Part shown: positions 1 to 64,000 of the stretch, piece after piece
How the letters are laid out: each line of letters begins with the position of its first letter
Numbering within the stretch: position 1 is the first letter of the stretch
Assembly: GCA_026874595.1 (NCBI GenBank)
Contig: CM049309.1
Location: forward strand, 45,786,079 to 45,850,078
DNA: 64,000 bases
Reading direction: 5' to 3'
Source: Sipunculus nudus
Taxonomy: Eukaryota; Annelida; Sipuncula; Golfingiida; Sipunculidae
Made by a program: the position numbers and the translations under genes
The notes under the pieces: model-generated
Seen by the model: only the letters and a program-made list of their open reading frames with translations
What the model was told of the DNA's origin: nothing
Database searches by the model: none

Positions 1-1329
1 GATGTATAAGATAGCGGAATAGGCCCCTTTAAATCCATATTTGTTTTCCCCTCCTACTGAGAAACTGTCCATGGTGAATATTGTCCCACACCCCCCCCCC
101 CACACCCCTCGTGACTTTGTCCAAGAATATATGTTAATTACATCAATATATGACAACCATTCAGAGTTAGATGGGGAAAACGCCGTTGATTCTAATGGCA
201 TCTAAGAAGTACAGTCAGAACATATTAAAAGTAACATTAAAACATAGCATTCCGTACCGGACTGCAAGACGTCTGAAGGCTTTGGCCTTTGATCTGGGTA
301 ACGAAATATTTGTTTTCTGTTACAATATGGACAACCAGCTCAATTTTATCTAAATTTACTATATACCTTTACACTTTGTACACACTTGTACATTATAGAA
401 TGGTATACATGACGCGATATAACGTGGATGTTGCACATGTTCACTTACATAATTTAACCAAAGCTATAACCCATGATTCTAATTCGGAAGATCGCCAGGG
501 AAGCAATTTCAACAAAATACACATTTTCTTCGATCAACTCTTGTAACATTTTACATAAGCATTCCCAACCGGCTCTGGATCTCATTCCAACAGAGTCTTG
601 GATTTAGTGTCATTCACCTTCAGGTCAGGTGCTGGCCATGTATTGTCTATACTATATAGTTTATGTCACAGTACAGGCCATGCATGGATTAAACATGCAT
701 GTCATAGAAGATTCTAAAAAATAAGGCACGTTGGCATTGATAAATTGTATTTCTGTTTATATTTATAAATGAAATACAGGCCACAAGTTATGACGTCACA
801 ACTGTTAAACTGTTATTAAAGCTCTGTGAAACATACGTGTAAGACCGTATAAAACAGCCCCAAAACTGGTGTCTCTCTCCGTGTTATAATTCCCCGAATT
901 TCACCAGCACAACCTGATTTTTCAAAAGTTTCTACATCACTCCCCCTTAGTGCAACATTTAGTTTTCACGTCTTCGACAAAGACTACCACCTGCCGGCAG
1001 ATGTATGTACCAATTTATATCTTTCAGGTTGGACAACTTGCATGCTCAACAAATAATTCTTAACTACATATGTCTCAGAGACTGTAAATGTCTTTATGAA
1101 AATCTTTCCATTTAATGAAAAAAAAAACGGTTTAAGGATTAAAAAGCAATAGAAAAAAATAAATAATAAAAAATTATAGTAAGTTTAATTATAAAATAAA
1201 CAAATATTCAAGCAATTGAAAGCATTATTAATCAGTCAGGTTAATGTTTATTCTAATAATAAGTTCTAAATCTTGAAATATTTGACAGATAATATCTTAA
1301 GTATAAAAATATCATGCAGAAGTTATTGT
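1..1329. other. AT-rich non-coding DNA, no gene seen
   Basis: Only short chance ORFs. A poly-C run lies near 91-105. Several A-rich stretches lie at 1115-1200. The AATAGGCCCCTTT near 20 recurs near 31183, a hint of a dispersed repeat. Confidence 0.6.
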
Positions 1330-1730
1330 TTACACCGGAAGCAGGGAACTCCTTTTTCGGAACGAGGCTTTAATCGGCCATGTTTGACGGGTCGAACGGG
1401 CCTGTCGTGGGAAACCACTCGGATAACGGTCGCTTCACAAGTTGTCAGTATCGTAACTTTTCTGTTATTTCACATGCCCGTTTGGATTAAGTGATATTCC
1501 GGCTTGGTGTTAACGGATTTTACGTAGTACCGCTTTTTTGTGGCAAAAACAGCCCTACTGAAAGTTGAAAAGAGCGCTTGTATTTGAGGCCAGGGGTGTA
1601 CCCATTACCCCGTGTTGTGAGGAACCCGTTGGCATTCTTGGAGCGGAGACTTCCATTCTAAGTACATCTAAATCCCAGTGTGGCTCGGATTCAGCACGTT
1701 GGGGTTGACGAATTATGATATGGGAAAAAG
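1330..1730 (+). promoter_or_regulatory. CpG-rich patch, candidate promoter and non-coding first exon
   Basis: Against an AT-rich background this stretch has many CpGs (for example GACGGGTCGAACGGG and CTCGGATAACGGTCGC). It also has an ETS-type ACCGGAAG at 1334-1341 and a potential splice donor GTAAGTTG at 1730. It could be the ROCK promoter with a 5' UTR exon spliced to 7930, or the end of another gene. There is no direct proof of transcription. Confidence 0.3.
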
Positions 1731-2148
1731 TAAGTTGCAGGGCATCATCATGCAGTCGGTCATTGAAACATGAAGATGACATGCATGACTCAATCAACTG
1801 ATTGATGTTGTCATTTATTTATTGATAGTGGGAACTCAAGTGAATCAAAAACTATTACTAGCATTAGTATGAGGAAGATAAAATGCCACAAGTCTATCCT
1901 GCAAATTTTTATGAGTTGGGGGGAAAATAAGTATTGTAACTTGTCCCATTAAAACAGGATTGTATCATTAATGGTAATGCCTAAAATATGCCATTGGGCA
2001 TCTGTAGGTATATCTCTCTGGGCCCCCATTTGTTGAGGGGGGGGGGGGGTGTCATTGAAGGACATGAGTGGTCCATAACATTATTGTTCATTTCCTCAGG
2101 GTGGTACAACAATGTTTAGAGGTATGTTTAGTACATGAAGAATTCCTA

Positions 2149-4415
2149 CTAAAAAGGGGCAATAAATAAAACTCGGAAGTTGGAAGCCCTCGGAAGTTGG
2201 AAGCCGTTTTATATTTTAGTATAATTTTAAAAATAACGAACAAATCGACAAGTTTTTGTGTTAAAACGGAAGATATAGACACCCTTTTTCATACGAGAAA
2301 GTTTCAAAGATATATATTAATATATATGAAAATTAAAGCATAATTAATGCGTCGGAAGCCTCTCAGAAGTCATCCTGAAGTGACAGATGATGCTCAAAAT
2401 GCATAAAACTCGGAAGTCAAGCCACAGTATAAACCAACAATGACACAAAAAGGTCTTGCATCAACCCAAATATTAATTTAGGTAATGTTTATGTATTTGA
2501 ATAAAATCATAATGTATATAACTAACAAAATAATATATGCATTAACCCAAATATGAATTTAGGTAATATTTATGTATTTGAATAAAATCATAATGTATAT
2601 AACTAACAACATAATATATAAATTCATATTAAAACATAAAACATGAATACAAAATACTATAATTATAAATAAAAAAACAGTATAATACAATACAGATTTG
2701 TTTTGGTATTCTCTGTTTTTTCATTGAACAAATACATACATGATGCAAAATATAATTACATAATACAAGTATAATAAAATGTATACATAATGTGTTAAAT
2801 AACACAGATGACGATATAATTATATATTCATTCAACATCGATATAATTTGATATTAAATTATATTATATGATAAAATATATTATAAAAGTACAATATAAT
2901 CAATATTCCTATATTAAGTAAGACAAAATTATATAAGTCAACATAAATTAATATATGAAATGATTAAATTGTATATAATATGATTATTTATATATCCATT
3001 CATGTATGTGATAATTTATCTCCTCCACCTAGGGAGTTATTCTTACAAATAAAAAGGATAAAAGATGGCAGAAAAGATTTTAGATGGCGATTCCTCCTAT
3101 TAGTTGTAACTAATAAATATCTAAAGATAGTTTATGTCGTTACCTTAAAGGCACACGCGTTTCATTGTTCTTATTGCCTGATCCCGAGTTAGCACAAACA
3201 TTTTATTAAACTGTTCTTAAAATGTTTCCAAAACAGTATGTGGCTTTAAAGTGTAAAATTAAAAAATGATCTCTGGAATCATATAATAATGTAATATCCT
3301 TCCTACATAAATTATTTTGATTAAGCTAAAATTGAAATATAAAGATACTGTTAAAATTTATATCAATATTTTTGCAACATCACATGCCTTTTTTTTAAAT
3401 CTTCCACAGTTATGCAGTTTTACATATTTTTAAATTTTCGAAATATTTTGGAAGTGTTTTTATAATGGTTTATGCCAATTGTCTGTGCAATGTTCTAAAA
3501 ATGTTTCCTGATACGTTGGGTGATCAGTATTCAACAAGCATTGGAGAGTTATATGCGTTCCTTATAAAGCAACCTAATGCATGGATAAAAATTAGTTTCA
3601 TTTATACTGTATATGGCACCCTAATGGATAAAAAAGAATAGTTTTATTAATACAAAACTTATTGGACTTTTCTTACGGTTTTACCAGTTCCTGCAAGGAT
3701 GCGACAGTTTGATACTTTGTTTTTTTTTTACATTAATATACAAATTTATGTATTTTATCAAATATTTGAATAGTATTATGTAAAAATATTATAATACAAA
3801 TTAATGTAGAATACTTAACTTTTTTTATATGATAAAATATTCTAATCTATTTTGTTATATAAGGAAAAAAAAATTATCACACCATTTTGATAAAATTACG
3901 AAATTTTAAATGCTTTTATATTATATTTATAAGAAATAACATTCCATATTAAAATATTACGTCCAGATATGATATATAATGTATTACATTTGAATGTATA
4001 TTTCAACATTTATTTCTTATATTTTATATATCATTATGTTTAATTAGTAATATACATTATGGTTTTATTCAAATACATAAATATAACTTAAATTAAAATT
4101 TGGAATTATGCAAGACTGTTTCTGTGTCATTTTTGGTTGGTGCTATATGGTCTTCACTTTATGTATTTTGAACATCATCTGTCACCTCACGATGACTTCC
4201 GAGAGGCTTCCGACGCATTAAAATGCTTTGATTTTCATATATGGGAATATACGTTTGTGCGACTTTCTGGTTTTGCAAAGGGGGTCTATATCTACCATTT
4301 TAACACGAAAAAGTGTTGGTATGATCGTTATTTTTAACATTATATCAAAAATTATAACGGCTTCCGACTTCCGAAGGCTTCCGACTTCCGAGTTTTATTT
4401 TTTGCCCTAAAAAGG
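2149..4415. mobile_element. Mutator-like non-autonomous transposon with long inverted repeats and 9-bp target duplication
   Basis: The element spans 2158-4406 (2249 bp). The left end GGCAATAAATAAAACTCGG is the inverse complement of the right end (CCGAGTTTTATTTTTTGCC), apart from one mismatch. The inverted repeats run for some 400 bp per side and carry CGGAAGT / ACTTCCG modules. Both ends are flanked by the identical 9-bp CTAAAAAGG (2149-2157 and 4407-4415). Nine-base duplications with long inverted repeats beginning GG point to the Mutator (MULE) group. The interior is very AT-rich without a transposase ORF. Confidence 0.8.
2458..2618. repeat. 81-bp tandem duplication inside the Mutator-like element
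   Basis: Two adjacent copies starting at 2458 and 2539. Both include TTTAGGTAAT, TTTATGTATTTGAATAAAAT and CATAATGTATATAACTAACA. Only a few base differences separate them. Confidence 0.8.
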
Positions 4416-5887
4416 TACTTGTTTGTGAACAAATTGGGAAATTATCAAGAAAGAAGTCGACTCCTTACAGAATTGATGAGTTTAGTTACAGTGTCAGTAG
4501 TGTATTGATAACAAAGTCTATTTTGTTGTGACATATTATTGATGTAACATCGTCAAGGAAACCTTGTGACTGGTATCAGTTCATTGTTTATTATGGTGCA
4601 GTTGACACCAGGCCTGATTGACACTGGGATGAAAAAAAGGTATGATAGGAAGCGAGTGTTATTACCCTGTCACGCAGTCCCAAACTGAAATGGAACTCTG
4701 CACATGTATGTACTCCTTAAGCCATCCAATTGGTGAATTGCCTTTTATATAAAAAGTGTTAACAAACTGACTTGTAATACAAAGTGACATTGATTTGGAA
4801 AAAAAACAGCATGAGCTGATACCTGTAAATAAAACATTTAATGAAAACAGTATTGGATTCTTTTACAGTAAAAAAAAGTGAAGGATGAGGATGATGTAAT
4901 ACAGATGATTCGTTTTATATTGAGAGCTTAACTGACAGCAAGACAAGTAACATCTAGACTTGAGGACAAGGGGCTGCTTTCATCCCAGGATTGGCAGACC
5001 AATTAGCTATAGTAGCTGCTGACAATAGGGTATCACAAATCTGGAAGAAATTGCTAATTGGATATCATGCATGTCATATTTATCATTAAGTTTATTGTCC
5101 ACTGCCATTATCACAATTTATCAATGTCAGATACAGGTACAGTTTTGATCATAATAATGTTATTCAGTTGCGCCCATTTGTTATATTTTGTATCCATAGC
5201 ACATCTGATCAGTTACATGATGTTAACTAAACTAATGGTGTAAATAATATTGGTGTAAAAAAACTTACCAATCCAGCCTGAAACATATTCTTATTTAACA
5301 CTGATATATAACATATAAGCCAGGAAATGACAAAAAGTAAGAAAAACATCACAGAAACACAAAGTTTATAGTATGGTTGATGTTGGAGTAGTGTGTTCCA
5401 CTATAATTTGTGGATGAGGGCACGGTCATCACCAGAGCTTTCCTCTGGCTCCTGCTTGGAAGATACAGGTCCAATGGCCACCAAACTCTCCACAGATAAT
5501 TTCCTACCATGAGACTGTCCTTGGGGTACTTTCTGGTTTTATTTCTGGGCCCTTATCAAACCCTGACCTTGCAAAAATTTCTAACCACTTGGGGGCTGCC
5601 ATTTTGCTTATAAAAAAAGTGAATGTTGCAATAACTTATAACTTATTATTAATTAATAATAATAATAATTAATATTATGTACAAACATTGATATCTTAGC
5701 ACACTTCTAGGGTGATTAAGATTAGACAGTCTCTGATATAGGGTTTGTTTTTAATGTATAACTCTTCTCCAGTCACTTACCATATGTATATGAAGGAAAT
5801 AATGGAAAATAAGATTTGAAGAGAAATTCTAACTTTTTCTTATGCTTGGATGCATTGGAAAGACCACTGACTTATTTTTGCACCTCA
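4416..5887. other. non-coding DNA, no recognisable feature
   Basis: AT-rich DNA with short chance ORFs only. A small ATTA/TAAT-rich low-complexity patch lies at 5640-5680. Confidence 0.5.
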
Positions 5888-6067
5888 AGTGACAGCACAG
5901 GCACTCGAATCCAGCACTAAAATGGCCTAGAAACCGAAAACACATTGAGTATGGGCGATATACCCATTATAAAAAAGTTCTTTTATAATGGGTATAACGC
6001 CCATACTCAATATGTTTTCGGTTTCTAGGCCATTTTAGTGCTGGAAACGAGTGCCTGTGAGTGACAG
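5888..6067. mobile_element. 164-bp foldback (hAT-type MITE) with 8-bp target duplication
   Basis: Almost the whole element (5896-6059) is one hairpin. The left arm from CACAGGCACTCG is matched by the right arm ending CGAGTGCCTGTG, with only a few mismatches over about 75 bp and a loop near 5968-5975. It is flanked on both sides by AGTGACAG (5888-5895 and 6060-6067). An 8-bp duplication is typical of hAT elements. Confidence 0.85.
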
Positions 6068-7929
6068 TAAGGAATATAAAGCTATTTCAACTGAAGTAAC
6101 AGATACTTTAAAACAAAGTAGAAACAAATATTTTCCTTTACACCTTCTTACCACGATCAGTATAACTGTACTGTATTGAAGAATTATATCCCGTTATAGA
6201 TAAGGATTTTTTTACTTTTGGCGTATCTTAATAATTTCAAGGTCATTGGTAAGAAATGTGTTGAGTCTGATTCCCAGAAACAAACTTGCCCTAATGAGCC
6301 TTAATGAAATCTAAATTTTAGCTGTAATTTCTTGGTTTGTATAACCAGCAGGTCCAGCTAATTAACAATAAGTTAAATAAAGGCATACACTGCCATACAG
6401 TACTAGAAGTATTTTAGTCTGCTGGTTTAGTGTTGTTTATTCAATACAAGAAAGCAACTATTGTCCAATTACTTAGGTAAAACCATATTATGCTCAGCTC
6501 AGCTTCTCCAAAGCCATTCATTCTAGTTTATCCACCTTAATAAAAAATCCTTTGTTATTTTGTTACAGTTCCCAACTGATTACACTTATTATGTGAACTT
6601 GCATTACTCTGAGCTTGTATAATGAGCACTAATGGACACATGCATATCAGACAATGTACTGACCAGATAATGGACAAGCACAGATGCTTTAATCACGTAG
6701 TGTACGGAGTTAATTTAGACCTTCACTTTATATACTGAACTATCAAAGGGGGCTAACAGTGTAAAGAAAAAACCACCAATTTTGAAGATCTAAATGATCA
6801 CTCATTGTGGTGATGCAGATACATTTAGATTTTTGAGTTGGGTTATGCTTCATATATAAACCTTCTTTAGCTGTAAATCAATACTGGGAACTTAGCTCTT
6901 GAAAATTATTGTCAGGGAGACCTGAAAAGTAAGGAATAAGTTTCTACAAAACAAATAAATTTATGGCAACTCAGTGCTTCTCTGGAAACCATAAAAGCTT
7001 TCATACCTTTCCTAAAACATGTTTGGCGGATTGGTACATATCGCTGTCCAGATTTAATTACACAAGTGTTAATCAGCTGGTATAAGAACAGCTTCTATAA
7101 AGTGAACAGAGCTGGGCTTTCTCAGTCTATTGTAGCATTTGAAGAGTCCTCACTGTGTTTCTTTTACCTAGGTGGTCCTGGCCATAAATAGCCCCAGTCC
7201 TGTTGAAACCATTGTTATCAGCCATGGGGAAAAGTCCTCTATTAATTCTCAGAGTCTCAGATAGAACTTGTATGTTTAGAATAGCAAGAAAGGCTGAGTA
7301 TGAAGTATATAAATTTGTAGGTATTCAGGTGTAATCAAAATCATATTTATGACTGCATTGCTCATCGTTTACTGATAATTTCCAGTACTTGCATATTGCC
7401 TGTGTTTTACAATCCATGCAACTTTGCCAGGGGTAGAGTTCTCCATGGGCTGAGTTTACATACTGGACCAGGATACAGTGTAGTTTCTAATGGTAATAAT
7501 AGACAGTGCTGTGATAGATCCTTTTTCAAAATGATTCAGGATATATCTGGAAATATGGAAAATATCCCCCTTAGGACACGCTTGAGATCATTCCTGACCA
7601 ATAAGGCATTTCCAAGGCATGGTCATAAATGAATTGTATCACAATTTAGTGTCACCATCATCAGATATAATATAGAATACATATACTACTAACTTATGGT
7701 ATTTTAACCATAATTACCTGGAAGAATTAACTGCTGATCTGGACTTTTTATGGCTACAGCCTGCAGGATTTCACACAAAATTCGGTAAATGACAATGTCA
7801 ATGTTGCTTTTTTTTAGGAATAATAATTTTGTTTCACTTGCATTTTGAAATTGTCCCCTTCAAAATTTGCCATGTATTAATCATGTAAATGAGTGTGAAT
7901 AATGAGACCAACATACTATCATTTTGCAG
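6068..7929. other. non-coding DNA upstream of ROCK exon 1
   Basis: No exon, RNA gene or clear repeat recognised. It probably belongs to a 5' UTR intron if the acceptor at 7929 is used. Confidence 0.5.
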
Positions 7930-7977
7930 GAGGTGAAAGCATATTTATAGCAGGCAGTGGATAGCAGCACGAGAATC
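7930..7977 (+). other. probable 5' UTR portion of ROCK exon 1
   Basis: It lies between a possible 3' splice site (ATTTTGCAG, ending 7929) and the ATG at 7978. It contains the in-frame stop TAG at 7948. The pyrimidine tract before the CAG is weak, so transcription could instead start nearby; no TATA box is evident. Confidence 0.4.
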
Positions 7978-60753
<52,776 letters not shown>

Positions 60754-61236
60754 GTAAGTGCAAAACAACATTATAAAATCCTGCTGATAAGCTTGCAGTC
60801 AAATTATCTTAATCATGTAATAGGCCTGTAAGTATGGATAGAATGAAGCAGTCAGTATACTGAAGTGTCTGTCTGTTGGATCTTTGAATTTATTGGAAAA
60901 GTATAGCTTTTAAATTCATCATTCTGCTAGATGTATATAAGGTCTAGCCAACCTGAAACCAGATCACTGTGACCTCAGTGCTTCAAGAAATTTAACCCAA
61001 AAACTTCATGACTGCCTTATGGCTTCCACTGGAGTTTATTTTCACAAATTTGCCACATATGCACACTAATAGATTTAAGCTTATAAAAATTGAAATTTGA
61101 AAGCTATGTGGCAAAAAAGTGATTTTATTCACTTTTCAGGAGACAATATAATGATAGTTAAATTCAAACATGAGGTTGGAGCTGACAATCTGACCTTACA
61201 CAACCTACACACAGACCTGGGGTTACAGGTGCTGTT
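60754..61236. other. intron 12 DNA, nothing recognised
   Basis: The acceptor-like TTTTCAG at 61139 leads straight into a stop in the required phase. Confidence 0.45.
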
Positions 61237-61863
61237 CAGTGAAATCTCGACTGACGACCACTCCACTATGCTGACCGACCCCACTAAAGGGAGTTTCACA
61301 CTGGGCCTACGTAGAGTTGTTTAGTGTGGGGTACTGACTACGCTGAGCTTTCGCAGTTTCACACTGGGCCTACGTAGAGTTGTGAAATGTGGGGTACTGA
61401 CTACGCTGAGCTTTTGCAGTGCCTACGCTTGCCTACATGGCTATACGCCAAGGGTCACGCCAGATGGATGCAAAATATTAAACCTGTTTATTTTTTTCAC
61501 ACACTGTAGGCTTAGAGCACTGGACACAGAAGTATGCAGTTTTAACACAAGTCTACTGTCCACCAGACCTACATATATGTACGCATATGCTGTGTAGGTA
61601 CGCGGTGCCTATGCACAGGATAAGCAACTATACGTCATAGTGCAAACATTTTTTTCATGAATACACAGCTTAATTTCTGTGCACTCGGTACACTGCAATA
61701 CACAACCCTAAGTAGGCTCGGTGTGAAGCCCCCTTAAGGCAACCACTTTTTTGGTGCCAGACTAATCTAAATCATCATTGAAGCCACCTGCAAACTTGAT
61801 CATCCCGCTCACACGACCACTTTGTCTGATCCGGCAGGCGGTTGTGTTATCAAGATTTCACTG
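61237..61863. mobile_element. CAGTGAAATCTCGAC inverted-repeat element (pogo/Tigger-like)
   Basis: Left CAGTGAAATCTCGACTGACG and right ATCAAGATTTCACTG are imperfect inverse complements 627 bp apart. Subterminal CGACCACT appears in both arms. CpG-rich compared with the surroundings. The reading frame at 61097-61324 runs into it and is not a recognised protein. Confidence 0.5.
61292..61417. repeat. 63-bp direct tandem duplication
   Basis: Two copies (61292-61354 and 61355-61417), each from AGTTTCACACTGGGCCTACG through GGGGTACTGACTACGCTGAG. They differ at only a few positions. Confidence 0.9.
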
Positions 61864-62093
61864 TATATGTAAAGGTGAAATTTTGGTGATTTTAAATGCA
61901 GTAAAACCTACCATGCAGACACTGGACTGACTTTGATACTTGTCCCAAATTATACAGTGCTCATATTAAAAAGGTAAAGGCACTTCTCACCTTCTTTGTA
62001 TGGACAAGCTCAGATGTCTATAGTAGAGAGGACACTGCAGTAAAGATGTTCTTATAAGGAGAAGTGGCCCTGTGTATGAAAATGACTTGCATA

Positions 62094-62277
62094 TACAGTA
62101 AAACCTCACCTAACGACCATCTCAGTTCAGCGACCACCTCAAAATAACTACCACTTTTTCATGGTCCTAATTCTCTTTTTCTCTTTATAATTATCAGACC
62201 TCGCATAGAAGACACATCGAAAATGTGACCATTTTATCAAGGTCACCTTCAGGGGGGGTAATTTCAAGGTTTCACTA
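62094..62277. mobile_element. 184-bp CAGTAAAACCTC MITE with TA target
   Basis: Left TACAGTAAAACCTCACC and right GGTTTCACTA, flanked by TA (62092 and 62278). Interior CGACCATCTCAG, CGACCACCTC and GTGACCATTTT words match the 33893 element. Confidence 0.65.
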
Positions 62278-64000
62278 TACATGATTCAATAATTTGACTG
62301 CCTTTATCAGTTGCCGATTTAAACCTGTACACTTGCTCATAATCACTGACAGTTTCTTAATTGATCATCATTAATTTGAATGAGCATGAGCCAGAAAGTT
62401 TTAATTTACATTATTAATAATGGTCTGTTTCTGTGGATTTTATATGCCAGTTTTGCATATTAACAAAAACATTTTGAGTAGAACATTCTGATTGGTTGAA
62501 AATAGAGCTGGTGTATAGCCTTACTGTTCTTTAACCAATCAAATGATCTAACTCAGGAGCTGCATTTAGTCATGCTATCTTGGTATAACTACATAACCGT
62601 CACCAGTTAGTCATTAATTATGATCGTAATTTAGCTACACTCAGTAAAGTCATAAAGATTAAAGACTTCACATTGGTGCTTATTTTCCTGCATGGGTTCA
62701 TAATCTTATTCCAACAAATGTTGCTGTGCTTTGAGTGCCCCAGGCTTATAGACACAATATACGAATGTGCTTTAATATTTCTGATACCTGGTTTTTCACA
62801 ACTACAGCCAGATGTAAGTATCTGTCTCTCTGTTTGCATGTTGCCTGTCTAGTAATTAACATATTGTCAAACCCGAGTTGGTTGATGATACTTGTGAATA
62901 CACTTATATATTCTTTATATTCCATTATGACAGACTTTCTCGTACTGAGATAAATTAGTCTTTATTCCCATCTTTACAGACTTTGATATACATTCACACT
63001 AAATAGAATATTTCAGGATTTCTTTAATCATCTTAAACTTTTTATTACTTACATATTGTATATATATATATATATATATAGTATTTAACATATTATCAAA
63101 CCTGGATTGTCCTATTTCACTTTTGAAACACGCTTGTTTGTCACATATTTCATACATCTTATCATATTCATACACAATAGCTAGGGTATCACAAACTAAT
63201 TCTATATAGTTAAAGTTATAGTTTTGTATTTATAGTATTTAGCATATTTTCAAACCGGGGTAGATGACTTTTGAATATACTGATTAATCCTCTGTTCCTC
63301 TTATTACAAAATTCATATTCATGCTCTTTTGTTTCATTCTTTCTTTAAAACAGGCTAAAACCTATTTTTCCATAAAAATAAAGAGTCCCTTATAGAAAAT
63401 CACAATGAATGTTAAAACTTCAGTGGACTCATGCTTTTTTAAATAAAAAATTGACAACATAAACTGTAAGAATTTTTCTTTGGTAAATTATTACTGTTTA
63501 TGAATGTGGATACACCAGGAATAGTTTTCATAAGGATTTCACGTTTGGTATATTTCCTGTTTTACAACTTTTGAAAGAGATCACTGGTGACTACAACTTT
63601 TGAAAGAGATCACTTGTGACTCATTGCACCTGTGCAAAAAGATAACTATATTAACTTAACTGGATGAAAAAAAAGAATAGTCACATTGACAGAACATCTT
63701 GGTAAGCAGCTTTGTGAGAAATGCAGAAATCGATGATAATAGATGAAATGTTGTGATCATTGTTAAGTCAGGACCAGTCACTTTCCACAAGTAACAGTGC
63801 AGTGTGCTAAGTAGAAGACTATTTCCACTTTGCAAAATTATAAAAATCATAACTTATATTAAGCCAATATTGAGGATTTCAATCTTCAGTCTGGGAATCG
63901 ACAATTATGGCAAAAAGGTTTTCACACTTATATGATTTTCAAAATCATAACTGTCTTATACATGGTAAAAATAAAAAATTACACTATCAAATGGAAATGG
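62278..64000. other. intron 12 continued, no next exon found
   Basis: AT-rich with a (TA)n microsatellite at 63057-63080. A related stretch recurs three times (near 62862, 63087 and 63238): AACATATTGTCAAACCCGAG, AACATATTATCAAACCTGGA and AGCATATTTTCAAACCGGGG, a decayed repeat about 190 bp apart. No open frame in the needed phase with splice sites. Confidence 0.5.

Noticed and set aside
1273-1494. 73-codon frame in the CpG-rich patch
   Set aside because: No recognisable protein. Composition fits a promoter or UTR better.
61097-61324. A 75-codon frame as the next ROCK exon or a new gene
   Set aside because: It runs into an inverted-repeat element and the 63-bp duplication. The acceptor at 61139 gives a stop in the needed phase, and the sequence is not ROCK-like.
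62790-62816. Very short exon between ACTACAG and GTAAGTAT
   Set aside because: Only six bases (CCAGAT) would be included, with no supporting homology.

Overview
This is a eukaryotic window holding one recognisable protein-coding gene on the + strand: the 5' part of a Rho-associated coiled-coil kinase (ROCK/Rok) gene. It has 12 coding exons between 7978 and 60753, which join in frame into 413 residues: the N-terminal helical cap, the complete AGC-family kinase domain and the AGC C-terminal tail. The coiled coil, Rho-binding, PH and C1 parts expected of ROCK are not here, so the gene continues past 64000. All eleven introns between coding exons are GT-AG. They range from about 0.5 to 15 kb, and the coding exons make up only about 2% of the window.

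The AT-rich background, a single ROCK gene with long repeat-filled introns and the style of repeats (GTCCGTCC-headed elements, elements with AGGTCA-rich tandem cores, many short inverted-repeat transposons) suggest an invertebrate, probably a mollusc and perhaps a bivalve. This is an inference, not a species call.

Layout: 1-7929 is upstream or 5'-UTR-intron DNA. It has a CpG-rich candidate promoter (about 1330-1730), a 2.25-kb Mutator-like element with 9-bp target duplications (2149-4415) and a 164-bp foldback element with 8-bp target duplications (5888-6067). Exon 1 is at 7978. Intron 1 (13.2 kb) holds a 2.0-kb palindrome-rich inverted-repeat transposon, two AGCTCAGCTGAC-headed elements (one with a second element nested inside it) and a 0.7-kb TTTC tract. 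Intron 2 (8.7 kb) holds two more hairpin-headed elements, one carrying a long array of AGGTCA direct repeats. Intron 3 (15.2 kb) holds a cluster of small inverted-repeat transposons, a 49-bp minisatellite and long plain AT-rich DNA. Introns 4-5 hold a tRNA-derived SINE, a second copy of the AGGTCA-type element family without its array, and a CpG-richer patch with a YY1-like motif. Exons 6-12 (54515-60753) are more closely spaced, with small inverted-repeat elements between them. After 60753 I see only repeats and plain AT-rich DNA.

The most interesting non-genic structure is a group of mobile-element families sharing one plan: a 5' hairpin, a tandem-repeat core often containing the palindrome GGTGGCGCCACC, and a 3' end that often finishes in CTAGTT. 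One sits inside another with its insertion point directly readable. The plan resembles Helentron-associated (HINE/pearl-like) elements, but that assignment is inferred.
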